Position numbers and translations under genes: made by a program | Shown: positions 9,588 through 18,330 of the stretch, one piece after another | Layout: every line of letters begins with the position of its first letter | Position numbering within the stretch: position 1 is the stretch's first letter | Notes under the pieces: generated by a model | The model's database searches: none | The model's input: only the letters and a program-made list of their open reading frames with translations | Told to the model about the DNA's origin: nothing | Origin: Arthrobacter sp. M2012083 | Lineage (GTDB): Bacteria; Actinomycetota; Actinomycetes; Actinomycetales; Micrococcaceae | Reading direction: 5' to 3' | Length of the DNA stretch: 64,000 bases | Assembly (NCBI RefSeq): GCF_000281065.1 | Contig: NZ_AKKK01000011.1 | Span: 124,001-188,000 of the forward strand

Positions 9588-9643
9588 AAACTCCCCGAGA
9601 CTAAACTTTCCGAGACCTCCCGGAGATCAAACTCCCCCGAGAC
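9588..9643. repeat. three direct repeats of AAACTyyCCGAGAC upstream of the sigma gene
   Basis: Copies at 9588-9602 and 9603-9617 are directly adjacent; the third is at 9629-9643 after an 11-nt gap. They lie roughly 130-185 bp upstream of the sigma start and look like iterated protein-binding sites; function not shown. Confidence 0.55.
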
Positions 9644-9652
9644 AAGGAAGAA

Positions 9653-9690
9653 CCGAGCTGGAACATGATGGGGGACAAATTCCAGCTCGG
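9653..9690 (-). terminator. candidate terminator of the HNH gene
   Basis: CCGAGCTGGAA (9653-9663) and TTCCAGCTCGG (9680-9690) form an 11-bp perfect stem with a 16-nt loop. On the minus strand, downstream of the HNH gene, it is followed by TTCTTCCTTG. Confidence 0.5.
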
Positions 9691-9852
9691 CCCTTTCAAA
9701 GACGTAATCGTCGCGGCACACCAAAGGGTTACGCGGGGTACGAACTTTTTTTGAAATCTTTTGCAGGCTTATTGAGGTGGGCAGAAATGAGCCTCCGAGC
9801 GGGCAGCAACAAGCCGTCGGGCAGGCAGCACGGGGACATCTGCGGCGGATGT

Positions 9853-11187
9853 CTATGTTCTGGAGGGGCGGTGTCCGGGCAGGGGTGGGGCTTTGGATTT
9901 GTACGTGTGCCCGGTGGGGGTGCTGATTTCCAGGGTGTGGACACCCCCGTGCGCGTCAGCATGTACGGTTTTGCTGGTCCAGCCGGGGTTTTCCTTGGTG
10001 TGGTTGCACGCCTCGCACAGACCTGCACCGTTGGCGAGGTTCGTTTTCCCTCCGGAACGCCAAGGAACCACATGGTCGATATGCCGGATGGGCGCATCAC
10101 AGTACGGCATCCGGCAAGTATCGTCACGGGTTTCAATGAAACGCCGAAGCCTCGTCGGGAAGAGCCGGGCTTTGGAGTCCATGCTCAGGAGCTCACCACT
10201 GGCCGGCGCGGTGTAAAGCCGCCGAAGCCAGACACTGAGCTCTGTATCCGCCGTTCTCGCGTGGACCTGGCCGGCTTGCCCCGAACCGACTATTTCCCTT
10301 CCCCATTCTGCGGGGACGATTCCGTAACCCTTGAGCCGGGCCGGTTCGCTGTCGCCTTGGAAGAGGGTGCGGTCAGTCATGATCAGGTCCAGGTTGATCC
10401 CGGAGACCCCGCCCGGGGTACCGGTGACGCGTTCGACCACAGTGTCGGCCATGACCTGACCACGGGTGCCGGTGTCACCGCTGCAACGGGCCGCATCAGC
10501 CGCCCGGCACAGGGCAGCATAAACCGCGACCCCTTGGGCGACCGGCAGCAGCGCGGTCAGGTAAGTCATCGTGTCCGGCGCCGGACGCAGACTCACCGTC
10601 CGCTCGGCGGCAGCACGGCTCGCACGACCAGCCACCGACCGCGGATCCCGCCGATACGCAGCAGCCTTCACCGCCGCAACAATCGCCCGATCGCCCTTCC
10701 CGTCAAAAGTCCCGGTATCTGCGGCGAGCTCCTCATCCACCGCGCACCGGTCCTCAACAGACAAACACGCCGTCTCCTTCACCAAAAGCGTGGCCCGCCA
10801 CTCATTCAACTGCCCCGACTTCAAGGCCGCCAACGTCCGCGGCATCTCCATCACAAGGGCTTTCGCCAAACCCAGCAACCGGGACCCACGATTCGGTGAC
10901 TCCCTCCGGGCCAACGCCACCTGAGCACCCACCCCCTGGCCCCGCTCCAAGACAGGAACACCAGCCTCGGCCTGCTCAGCACGCTGGGCAAGATCAAACG
11001 CCACAGCAACCCGCGCCTGCAAAGCCGTAATGGACGACTTCATCTCCTCCAAAACCCGCAACTGCTCAATCAGGTCCCCACTCACAGTGCCGACCGGAAC
11101 CGCACCGGGCTGAAAAGCAGCCGCAACCACGGCGGCGCGCCCACCCGCCACCACCGCACCCGCTTGCCTCTCCCCAACACGCTCCAT
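9853..11187 (-). CDS. DUF222 and HNH endonuclease domain protein (13E12 repeat-like)
   Basis: 444 residues. An N-terminal DUF222 region (about 25-330) of helical Ala/Arg-rich sequence precedes a C-terminal HNH nuclease: RFIETRDDTCRMPYCDAPIRHIDHVVPWRSGGKTNLANGAGLC, with its His/Asn catalytic core and CxxxC-type zinc ligands, split here at residue groups. These proteins are abundant multi-copy families in Micrococcaceae and mycobacteria and may behave as selfish or phage-derived elements. It stands alone with a candidate terminator at 9653-9690. DNA target and biological role unknown. Confidence 0.87.
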   Translation of the reverse strand: MERVGERQAGAVVAGGRAAVVAAAFQPGAVPVGTVSGDLIEQLRVLEEMKSSITALQARVAVAFDLAQRAEQAEAGVPVLERGQGVGAQVALARRESPNRGSRLLGLAKALVMEMPRTLAALKSGQLNEWRATLLVKETACLSVEDRCAVDEELAADTGTFDGKGDRAIVAAVKAAAYRRDPRSVAGRASRAAAERTVSLRPAPDTMTYLTALLPVAQGVAVYAALCRAADAARCSGDTGTRGQVMADTVVERVTGTPGGVSGINLDLIMTDRTLFQGDSEPARLKGYGIVPAEWGREIVGSGQAGQVHARTADTELSVWLRRLYTAPASGELLSMDSKARLFPTRLRRFIETRDDTCRMPYCDAPIRHIDHVVPWRSGGKTNLANGAGLCEACNHTKENPGWTSKTVHADAHGGVHTLEISTPTGHTYKSKAPPLPGHRPSRT

Positions 11188-11415
11188 GCCCTAACACTGG
11201 CAGCAGGCACCGACATTATTAGCCACCCATCAACCGGCCACGGCAATTCGGGGTACAGGAGGGCACGGAGCACTGTTCCGCTGCGTCCGTTGGGGCTTCG
11301 TAGCCTTCGGGGATCGCCGGTACTCCAGCCTCCAACGCACGGCATAAACCCGCGCGGAGTTCCGTAAGTTGCTGGACTTAGAAATCGTCGTAGGCGGCGG
11401 GGTCGCTAAGCTGAT

Positions 11416-12030
11416 TCACTGTGCGGGCTCCTGTCCGTGGATCAACCATTGTGCTGTGCGGATGATGGCGTTGTCGCCCGGCTCAGTTCGCAGGCCCGCG
11501 ATGTCCGAGCGTGTCACAGCCGCCCCCTCGAAGAGACTCACGATCGCGGCAGCCACACCGTGAAGTTCCGGTTCCGGTAAGTCCGGCCTCCCCCGCCGCA
11601 CAACGCCACCCACATGGGCCGCGTACTGCTCATAGAAGCTCCTCAGGGCACTCGCCGCTTGCTGATCCGCGGAAGCCAGGGCCCAGATCTCCAGGTGCAT
11701 CTTCACGTCATCAAGGGCTGAGTGTTCATGCAGCAGAGCCGTCAGGAGCCGGCGCGATTCATCCCGGGACAGGCCTCCATCTGTGCTGGGACCAAGGTCG
11801 ACCCCGGCCTCCTCCGCAAGCCGCTGCAACGAGCGCTCCAGGCTTCGCTCAAGAACGGCCCGGATCAGGTCCGCCCGCGTAGGGAAGTAGTGCTGCAAGT
11901 GCCCGATCCGCACCCCGGCGGCTGCGGCAAAGTCACGCATTGCGGAGTTGGCGTTGCCTTTGGTGACCAGAACTTCTTCCGCAGCGTCGAGGAGCGCCGC
12001 CTTTCGCAGGGCGCCCTTGCTTTCGGTCAT
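11416..12030 (-). CDS. TetR/AcrR family transcriptional regulator
   Basis: 204 residues: N-terminal helix-turn-helix about 10-60 (ALLDAAEEVLVTKGNANSAMRDFAAAAGVRIGHLQHYFPTRADLIRAVL) and a helical ligand-binding C-terminus. Its ATG overlaps the stop of the saccharopine-dehydrogenase-like gene by four bases, so the two are co-transcribed. The promoter of the pair carries a 32-bp perfect palindrome (13097-13128), the obvious operator for this protein, implying autorepression. Confidence 0.9.
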   Translation of the reverse strand: MTESKGALRKAALLDAAEEVLVTKGNANSAMRDFAAAAGVRIGHLQHYFPTRADLIRAVLERSLERSLQRLAEEAGVDLGPSTDGGLSRDESRRLLTALLHEHSALDDVKMHLEIWALASADQQAASALRSFYEQYAAHVGGVVRRGRPDLPEPELHGVAAAIVSLFEGAAVTRSDIAGLRTEPGDNAIIRTAQWLIHGQEPAQ

Positions 12031-13094
12031 GACCTCAATATTGTCACACCGCGTGATTCAAGTTCCGCGAGCCGGGATGCCGGATCAGGCGCGGATTCGG
12101 GGAACGAAACGCCTTCCCTCGCGCCCTCTGCGAGGACTGTGCGCAGACCCAGCAACCCACCCAGCGCGGTGAGATGCGCCTGGCCCAGCGGGTCGGAGAT
12201 AACCGCTGATCGTGTTCCGGCCGGACCTTTCACATCAATGCGTATATGTGCCGTTCCACCTGAACCGGGCGAATACAGGAACGAGCGACGCAGCGGCGCC
12301 CACCGTTCCCCGCTACCCCAGCGGAACAGCCCCGCCGCACGCGCGGCGAGCAACGCCGTCGTGGACGTAGTGGAACTGAATCCAATCCGGGTTGCCACCG
12401 ATCCCGCTCCGATAGTCAAAGGCAAAGTGAACTGTTCCGGGGTGTCGAGCCGCGCCACCTTGGTGCGGTGACCGGCGATGTCCACCCAGCGCGTGTCAGT
12501 CAGGGGGCGTACGACGGCGGCCTGACCGCCTTTGCGTACTTCAAAGTCCAGTCCCAGCCGGTCCATGAAGTCCACCGAATCGACACCGGCCTGGTCATTG
12601 ATGTCGTAACGGATGGCGACGTCGATCGTGTCTCCGCCGCCCGCGTCCTGGGCCAAAGCTGCTGCGACGATGTTGGTGACCCCGCCCATCCAGCCCGAGC
12701 TAAGCAGTACAGGAGCAGTTGGCCGCAGGAGGGTGGCCTGCGTGACTGCCCGGGTGACGCGGCTGGTCCAACGGGTGACGTCAACATACGGAATACCGGC
12801 GCTGACGGCAGCGCGGAGCACCCTGTCATCGGGATCGTTGACAGTGCTGATGACTGCCCGGACCTTGGCGGCAAACGGCTCCGCCTGGTTGAGGTCCCAC
12901 TTCCGGACTGTCACGTCTTGTTGCTGGCCGGGAATCTTGCCGCTGATCAAGTGGCTGCCGCGATCAGGGTTCCTCCCCGTCAGCAGCAAGGGCCAATCTG
13001 TTGCGGCGAGGCGGGTTAGCGCCGTTCCGACGGTGCCGTAGCCACCGACGATCAGCACGGGACCGGTGGTATCGAGTTTCAAGTCATCATTCAT
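12027..13094 (-). CDS. saccharopine-dehydrogenase-like NAD(P)-binding protein
   Basis: 355 residues. The N-terminal Rossmann fold shows VLIVGGYGTVGTALTRLA (residues 13-30) and VRAVISTVNDPDDRVLRAAVSAGIPYVDVTRW, as in saccharopine dehydrogenase/homospermidine synthase-like and trans-acting enoyl reductase families. Reaction unknown; probably a reductase or dehydrogenase whose substrate or product is sensed by the co-transcribed TetR protein. The ATG at 13094 has no Shine-Dalgarno and lies 6 nt after a good -10 (TAGAAT), suggesting a leaderless mRNA. Confidence 0.8.
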   Translation of the reverse strand: MNDDLKLDTTGPVLIVGGYGTVGTALTRLAATDWPLLLTGRNPDRGSHLISGKIPGQQQDVTVRKWDLNQAEPFAAKVRAVISTVNDPDDRVLRAAVSAGIPYVDVTRWTSRVTRAVTQATLLRPTAPVLLSSGWMGGVTNIVAAALAQDAGGGDTIDVAIRYDINDQAGVDSVDFMDRLGLDFEVRKGGQAAVVRPLTDTRWVDIAGHRTKVARLDTPEQFTLPLTIGAGSVATRIGFSSTTSTTALLAARAAGLFRWGSGERWAPLRRSFLYSPGSGGTAHIRIDVKGPAGTRSAVISDPLGQAHLTALGGLLGLRTVLAEGAREGVSFPESAPDPASRLAELESRGVTILRS

Positions 13095-13096
13095 GA

Positions 13097-13128
13097 GTAG
13101 ATTCTAGGTCAATTGACCTAGAATCTAC
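13097..13128 (-). promoter_or_regulatory. 32-bp perfect palindromic operator on a leaderless promoter
   Basis: Half-site GTAGATTCTAGGTCAA is followed directly by its reverse complement TTGACCTAGAATCTAC. On the minus strand the inner arm includes TAGAAT (13101-13106), exactly 6 nt from the ATG at 13094, placing +1 at or next to the start codon. A TetR dimer or dimer pair bound here would cover -35 to -10. Confidence 0.85.
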
Positions 13129-13262
13129 AGCCGAGTTTGCGCTCGGCCGCCTAACTCCCGGACTCGACTCCGGCTTAAACCCAGCCCTACAACTGCCAAG
13201 CAACCCGGAGTAGGCTGCAGGTATCTGCCGGAGCTATACCCTGAGTACGCAAAGGAGAGATC

Positions 13263-13445
13263 ATGACACTGCCTCCAACGCACGAGCCCGAGCCATTCCC
13301 GCCGGATCCCGGACCTGTCCCGCCACCGCCGGATCCCACGACGCCGTTCCCGCCTAGCCCCATTCCGGACCCGAATCCCACCCCCGGTCCCTCTCCGGTC
13401 CCCGATCCCGGACCCGTTCCGCCGCATCCCGATCCGACTCACTAG
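13263..13445 (+). CDS. 60-residue proline-rich peptide
   Basis: Half of the residues are proline (30 of 60), in PxPDPGPVP-like runs with Asp, Gly and Thr, and no hydrophobic helix or signal peptide. Translation is supported by AAAGGAGA ending 4 nt before the ATG. The sequence would form an extended polyproline-II rod. No homologue is recognised. It starts about 135 bp from the TetR palindrome, whose mirror-image arm also contains TAGAAT in this direction (13119-13124). The high proline content could also be a GC-rich fluke, but the ribosome site argues for a gene. Confidence 0.6.
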   Translation: MTLPPTHEPEPFPPDPGPVPPPPDPTTPFPPSPIPDPNPTPGPSPVPDPGPVPPHPDPTH

Positions 13446-13546
13446 CCGAGCCATCTCAACGGGGCACGTCGCCACACCAGCGAAATAGTCAGTAGGCTTA
13501 TGTTTGATCACGTCGGTTTGACCGATGCGAACGAACAGGAGCCATC

Positions 13547-14683
13547 ATGACGTCGTCCAAACAAACAGCGCCCGTGCCAGTCCGCAGGCAGTACAAACCC
13601 GATCTCTGGAAAGACTCATTGGGCCGGACGGCCATCCGGGCAAGCCAGATACTGCTCGTGCTTGCCCTGACAGTGGTGGCAATCTTCGGGCTGTTGCAAA
13701 TTCGGCTGCTGGTCATCCCGGTACTCATAGCGCTGATCCTGGCTGCCGCCATCGGCCCCTTCGTGAATATGCTGCGACGTCGCGGTTGGCGCGGTGGCTT
13801 GGCCACCGGCGTCGCATTCCTGGGCCTGTTGATAGTGCTCGGCGGAGTGATCACTGTCATCGTGCTGTCAGTGCGCAGTCAATGGGACGAGCTGATCAGT
13901 CAGGCAGCGCGAGGGCTGGACGAACTCGAGAACTTCCTGCTGACCGGCCCCTTCCCCATTGACCGGGAGCAGATGAACCAGGCCCGCGAAGCCATAGTGG
14001 AGTTCGCCCAAAGCAGCCAGGTTCGGTCCGGCGCAGTGACAGGGCTGTCGGTGGTCACCGAGTTCCTGGCTGGCGCCAGCCTGGTGGTTGTCATCCTGTT
14101 CTTCTTCCTCAAGGACGGCGCCAAAATCTGGGAGTTTTTCCTGCGGCCCTTCAAAGGAACGCGCGAAGCCAAACTGCGTCGCGTCGGCAAGCGGACCATG
14201 GAGGTCCTGGGTGGCTACGTCCGGGGAACGGCGATCGTGGCGCTGGTGGACACGGTGGCCATCGGCGCCGCCCTGCTCATCCTGCAGGTTCCGCTCGCCA
14301 TCCCCCTGGCCATCATCGTGTTCATCGGCGCGTTCATCCCCTTGGTGGGTGCCACAGTGGCCGGAATTTTGGCTGCCTTGGTGGCACTCGTGGCCAACGG
14401 CCCCCTAGTGGCACTGATCGTGATCATCGTCGTGATCGCCGTCAACCAGCTCGAAGGAGACCTCCTCCAGCCAGTCGTCATGGGCAAATCCTTGGAGCTC
14501 CACGCATTGGTCATCCTGATGGCCCTAACAGCAGGCACCATCCTCGCCGGCATCATCGGCGCCGTCTTGGCGGTACCGATCGCGGCCGTCACGTGGGCCA
14601 TCATTCAGGTCTGGACGGCGGAAGACCCGGACCTGGAACCCATGAATCCGGATCTCCCGCCCGCCAACAGCGAACCGGCTTGA
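13547..14683 (+). CDS. AI-2E family transporter (UPF0118 permease)
   Basis: 378 residues with about eight membrane helices: paired N-terminal helices (ILLVLALTVVAIFGLLQI, LLVIPVLIALILAAAI), a cytoplasmic/soluble insert around 110-170, and a C-terminal bundle with GAFIPLVGATVAGILAALVALVANGP and NQLEGDLLQPVVMGKSLELHALVIL, the conserved family core. Members export or import small molecules (AI-2 in E. coli TqsA) or act as Na+/H+ antiporters; substrate here unknown. ATG at 13547 is preceded by AGGAGCC. Confidence 0.9.
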   Translation: MTSSKQTAPVPVRRQYKPDLWKDSLGRTAIRASQILLVLALTVVAIFGLLQIRLLVIPVLIALILAAAIGPFVNMLRRRGWRGGLATGVAFLGLLIVLGGVITVIVLSVRSQWDELISQAARGLDELENFLLTGPFPIDREQMNQAREAIVEFAQSSQVRSGAVTGLSVVTEFLAGASLVVVILFFFLKDGAKIWEFFLRPFKGTREAKLRRVGKRTMEVLGGYVRGTAIVALVDTVAIGAALLILQVPLAIPLAIIVFIGAFIPLVGATVAGILAALVALVANGPLVALIVIIVVIAVNQLEGDLLQPVVMGKSLELHALVILMALTAGTILAGIIGAVLAVPIAAVTWAIIQVWTAEDPDLEPMNPDLPPANSEPA

Positions 14684-14693
14684 GAGCGCTGCC

Positions 14694-15149
14694 CTATCCC
14701 AGTGCCTTCTTGATGAGTTCGACGATCCTGGCCTCTACCTCAGGCGTGATTTTCGTAAGGGCGAAGGACGTGGGCCACATGGCTCCGTCGTCCAGCTGCG
14801 CGTTCTCTTCGAAGCCCAGCGTGGCGTACCTTGCCTTGAACTTATGTGAGCTCTGGAAGAAGACAATGTTCTTCCCGTCCTTGGCATAGGCCGGCATGCC
14901 GTACCAGGTTTTGGGCGTGAGCTCCGGGGCGTGCTCCTTGACGATTGCGTGGAGGCGCTCGGCCATGAGCTTGTCCGGCTCGGGCATCTCAGCGATCTTG
15001 GCCATAACGTCAGCTTCGCCGTCGGCTTTGGATGCTTTCTTGCGTGGTGCCTTCTTGAGTTCCTGTGCGCGCTCCTTCATCGCGGCGCGCTCTTCTTCCG
15101 TGAAGCCGTCGTAGGACTTGGTCTTGTCAGTGGTTCCGGTCTCAGCCAT
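14694..15149 (-). CDS. DUF1801/YdhG-like protein
   Basis: 151 residues. A lysine/alanine-rich N-terminus (about 1-50) precedes the DUF1801 domain: [66 protein letters not shown], given here only as landmarks [14 protein letters not shown] and [11 protein letters not shown]. The family is related to B. subtilis FraI/YdhG, a proposed iron chaperone. Solitary gene convergent with the AI-2E-family transporter, whose stop is 11 nt away. Confidence 0.8.
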   Translation of the reverse strand: MAETGTTDKTKSYDGFTEEERAAMKERAQELKKAPRKKASKADGEADVMAKIAEMPEPDKLMAERLHAIVKEHAPELTPKTWYGMPAYAKDGKNIVFFQSSHKFKARYATLGFEENAQLDDGAMWPTSFALTKITPEVEARIVELIKKALG

Positions 15150-15478
15150 GGCAGGCCCCTCTTATCTGCTGGATTTCATGCGGATAACCCAACGATAGGT
15201 CTCGGCGGCCAGGGCAGCTTCTCCGAAACTGCTCGATCTGACTGACGACCATGGGGACTAGTATCGACAACCCCGCAAAGGAGGGGGCCAACCAACCCCA
15301 CAAAGAAGTAGCCCTAGTCGCGCCTCACAGGCACAAAACCTGTACATACAACTTTCGCCATACGCATGATTGCTGTTCATGACCGGTTGGGCCTACATCT
15401 ACCCATTCACTAAATCCTTGAGGGGACCACAACCACCTATAGCCGTGCACCCGCACGGCACCGGATTACGGAGCATCA
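15150..15478. other. 329-bp intergenic leader between DUF1801 gene and metallophosphoesterase
   Basis: Divergent promoter region with no convincing gene; a 43-codon frame from 15251 has no ribosome site. A 7-bp stem GCCGTGC/GCACGGC with ACCC loop (15442-15459) lies just before the ribosome site of the metallophosphoesterase, and a smaller ACAGG/CCTGT stem is at 15327-15343. Confidence 0.6.
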
Positions 15479-17122
15479 ATGCCTGATGTAGGCACTGCCA
15501 AACCTAAAAACCCCTCTACCGTGACTCGCTTCGCAGTAATGTCTGCCCTCATGGCCGTTGCGTTGCTGCCAATGGCCCAGCCTGCAGTGGCATCGCCGCA
15601 CGAACCGCCTGAGGCCCCGACCTTCAGCGTCGACGGTGGACGTTACGAAGAATCGGTCTCGGTCCGATTGAACGCAGCCCCCGGAGAGACTATCCGTTAC
15701 ACGACGGACGGAACCATCCCTACGAAGGCCAGCCCCACTTTTGCCGGCAAGCCGATCCAGATCACCGAAGACATGAATCTCACGGCCCGGGCCTTCAAGG
15801 GCAGCCAGCCCGGAGCTGTCTCCAGCGAGGGCTACCTCATCAGGAACGGCGAACAACCCATAGCCCGATTCATGATCATGTCCGATGTACACGTTGGCGA
15901 CTACGACGGCGACCGAAAGCGTTGGGCATCCTATTTCGACACCATCAAGAATGTGCTTGGCACCCCCGACGCCATCCTTTCGAACGGCGACATGATCAAC
16001 GACAATTGGAACGGACGCGGCCAGGACCACAAAATCGTGCAGAGGATCTTCGCCGAGAATCTCGAGCGGAAGGGCATGGGCGACACACAGGTCTTTATGT
16101 CGTACGGAAACCATGACGCAACGCTGGCCGAACTCCGCGCCGGGTACCCGAAGGAGTGGTTCCCGGACTCCGGTGGCGGTTACTACCGCACCGAAGTCAA
16201 CGGAGTTCCCATGATCACCGTCAACACGGAGAACTATTCCACCCAACAGGGCGCATGGCTGCGGGAGCAACTGACTGGCATCACTGCCGACCCGGGATAC
16301 CGGAACCTGCCGGTCATCATCCAAGGTCACCGGCCCACCCCGGGAACCGTTATGGATGGTCAGCAGACCAGCAATCCACGATTGGCCCAGGACCTTTCAG
16401 CTTTCCCTCAAGCGATCTACTTCTCCGGCCACTCGCACCTCAACTTGAACGATCCTCGATCCATTCACCAAAAGTCATTCACTGCAGTGAATGACTCCAG
16501 CTCGTCCTACATTGAGATCGACCACGGCTATCAAATGCTCACGGCTGAGGGTCAACTGGCCAACCGCTTTGAAACACCCACAGCCCAGGCCGTTGCCGTC
16601 GAGGTCTACCCCGGCCGCACAGTCATCAACCGCATCAATTTCAACGCAGATCTCAATGACATTTACACCGACGGCAATTGGTCCGCCAACTGGCAGCCGC
16701 CGTACTTGTCCGATGGCACGCTCGCTGGTGAGGCGTGGGAAGTAAGCACCCGCGGGGACAGCAAGAAGATCGTTGAGACGTTCACCTACACGGACGCGAA
16801 CCGCAACACATCCGGCCCAACGTGGCCCCAGGGTCAACCCCTGGAGTCCGTGGCCGGAGACGATGGGAATCTAACGTTGCGCATCCACCAGGCGGCTGAC
16901 GACGAGATGGTGCACCACTACAGGATCCGTGTGACACGCGAAGGAAGCAACGACCCGGTCCTGGACACCAAGCTCGCTAATCGCTTTGATGTGGTCCCGG
17001 CACCATCCGTCCTGGACGTACCTCTGCCCGTGAAGCGGGATGGTTCGAGTTTCCGAGCGGAAGTCATAGCGGTCGACGCCCAGGGCAATACTTCCCCGGC
17101 GACCGTCAAGGCCATCGCGTAA
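15479..17122 (+). CDS. secreted metallophosphoesterase with chitobiase/HEX C-terminal-like domain
   Basis: 547 residues. A cleavable signal peptide (about 1-40, ending PAVASPHE) exports it. Residues about 45-125 form a CHB_HEX_C-type domain (TIRYTTDGTIPTKASPTFAG). The calcineurin-like phosphoesterase core (about 130-330) has all metal motifs: SDVHVGD, SNGDMIND, YGNHD, IIQGHRP and SGHSHLN. A C-terminal beta-sandwich follows, ending in VDAQGNTSPATVKAIA. It resembles extracellular phosphodiesterases or phosphatases used in phosphate scavenging; substrate not determined. ACGGAG precedes the ATG. A hairpin at 17154-17192 ends it. Confidence 0.9.
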   Translation: MPDVGTAKPKNPSTVTRFAVMSALMAVALLPMAQPAVASPHEPPEAPTFSVDGGRYEESVSVRLNAAPGETIRYTTDGTIPTKASPTFAGKPIQITEDMNLTARAFKGSQPGAVSSEGYLIRNGEQPIARFMIMSDVHVGDYDGDRKRWASYFDTIKNVLGTPDAILSNGDMINDNWNGRGQDHKIVQRIFAENLERKGMGDTQVFMSYGNHDATLAELRAGYPKEWFPDSGGGYYRTEVNGVPMITVNTENYSTQQGAWLREQLTGITADPGYRNLPVIIQGHRPTPGTVMDGQQTSNPRLAQDLSAFPQAIYFSGHSHLNLNDPRSIHQKSFTAVNDSSSSYIEIDHGYQMLTAEGQLANRFETPTAQAVAVEVYPGRTVINRINFNADLNDIYTDGNWSANWQPPYLSDGTLAGEAWEVSTRGDSKKIVETFTYTDANRNTSGPTWPQGQPLESVAGDDGNLTLRIHQAADDEMVHHYRIRVTREGSNDPVLDTKLANRFDVVPAPSVLDVPLPVKRDGSSFRAEVIAVDAQGNTSPATVKAIA

Positions 17123-17153
17123 ACCAGCCTGGCCACATAGGATCCTCAGCCGA

Positions 17154-17192
17154 GAGGGCCTGAACACGGCATTGCACCGGGCTCAGGCCCTC
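17154..17192. terminator. bidirectional hairpin between metallophosphoesterase and the polyol operon
   Basis: GAGGGCCTGA (17154-17163) and TCAGGCCCTC (17183-17192), 10-bp perfect arms with a 19-nt loop, between two convergent genes. It would end the seven-gene minus-strand operon that begins at 25.5 kb. Confidence 0.65.
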
Positions 17193-17199
17193 AAGGTCA

Positions 17200-18330
17200 T
17201 CACGCTACGAAAAGCCTTCGCACCACACGCCCGTCGGCAAGCGCATCGAGGCCTTCATTGATCTCCGCCAGCGGCTTGGTGTCGGTGTGCAGTAGTTCCA
17301 GCGGAAGCTTTCCATCCCGCCAGAGTTGCACGTAGGCGGGAATGTCCCGGGCAGGCACGGAGTCCCCCATGTAGGAACCCAACAGTCGAATACCCTTGCC
17401 GGCGAACTGCAGCGCTTGGACGTTGAGTTGCTGGTCCGGGTGCGGCAGCCCCACGGATACAAGGGCGCCACCACGGTCCAGGAGCCCAAGGCAGGACTCC
17501 ATAACCTTTGCGCTGCCAACGGCCTCGACGGCCATATCAACGCCCTGCCCGGCATGCTCCGCGACAAGCGCTGCAGCTGATTCCGGCGGACCGGCAAACC
17601 CCGCACCGCAGTGCAATGCCAGCTGCTGCTTTTCCTCAAATGGGTCGATGGCGATAACAGTGGTACCGGGCACCTGAGCGGCCGCCATGACTGCCATCAG
17701 GCCCACGGCCCCCAAACCGAACACGATTATCGACTGCCCCAGGTGGAGGTCCCCGGAGTTCAGGACGGCACCGATCCCAGTTAGCGCTGCGCAGCCAAAC
17801 ATCGCAGCAACATCCCACGGAACATCATTGTCGATGGCCACCAAAGATTCACGGGCAACGACGGCGTATTCGGAAAAGGCAGAAACCCCCAGATGATGGT
17901 TGATCCGCCTACCGTCAGCAGTTTTCAGTGCGGCCTCACCGTGCAGCAAGTCTCCGCGCCCGTTGGCGTCCGCCGCCCGGTGGCACAATGCCGGACGGCC
18001 GGCCTCGCAGGAGCGGCACCTTCCGCAGCTTGGTACGAACACCACCACCACACGGTCACCCGGCGCGAGGTCGTCCACGCCGACGCCAGTATCAACCACC
18101 GTTCCGGCGGCCTCGTGCCCGAGGGCCATGGGCAGCGGCCTTTCCCGGGATCCGTCAACCACAGACAGGTCAGAGTGGCAGAGGCTGGCGCGCTCGATCT
18201 TGATCAGAACTTCGCCGGGACGAGGATCCGGCACAGGCAATTCCTCGAGAACCAAGGGATTGCTGTTTGAGTAGGGACGAGTGGCCCCGGCACGATGAAG
18301 GACCGCGCTAAGCAACGTCCACCCCTTCAT
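17200..18330 (-). CDS. zinc-dependent alcohol dehydrogenase (MDR family)
   Basis: 376 residues. Catalytic zinc ligands are visible in RASLCHSD (Cys) and GHEAAG (His); the structural-zinc loop CGRCRSCEAGRPALC is intact; the NAD-binding fold has GLGAVGLMAVMAA. The organisation is that of class III-like/NDMA-type or aryl-alcohol dehydrogenases, oxidising an alcohol to an aldehyde or ketone with NAD(P)+. It is the last gene of the polyol operon, overlapping the small monooxygenase by 23 nt. I use the ATG at 18330; a longer frame would overlap that gene much further. Confidence 0.87.
   Translation of the reverse strand: MKGWTLLSAVLHRAGATRPYSNSNPLVLEELPVPDPRPGEVLIKIERASLCHSDLSVVDGSRERPLPMALGHEAAGTVVDTGVGVDDLAPGDRVVVVFVPSCGRCRSCEAGRPALCHRAADANGRGDLLHGEAALKTADGRRINHHLGVSAFSEYAVVARESLVAIDNDVPWDVAAMFGCAALTGIGAVLNSGDLHLGQSIIVFGLGAVGLMAVMAAAQVPGTTVIAIDPFEEKQQLALHCGAGFAGPPESAAALVAEHAGQGVDMAVEAVGSAKVMESCLGLLDRGGALVSVGLPHPDQQLNVQALQFAGKGIRLLGSYMGDSVPARDIPAYVQLWRDGKLPLELLHTDTKPLAEINEGLDALADGRVVRRLFVA

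Larger units (their letters stand above)
9460..9852. other. 393-bp intergenic region between sigma factor and HNH gene
   Basis: No convincing gene. It holds three copies of an AAACTyyCCGAGAC unit (9588-9602, 9603-9617, 9629-9643) and an 11-bp inverted repeat at 9653-9690. The long plus-strand open frame that starts here is antisense to the DUF222 gene and lacks coding features. Confidence 0.7.

Noticed and set aside
9463..10899. Long plus-strand open frame opposite the HNH gene
   Set aside because: It is antisense to a full DUF222-HNH gene, has no family features and is biased as expected for the complement of GC-rich coding DNA.
15251..15382. 43-codon plus-strand frame in the intergenic region before the metallophosphoesterase
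   Set aside because: No ribosome site and no recognisable features; not called as a gene.
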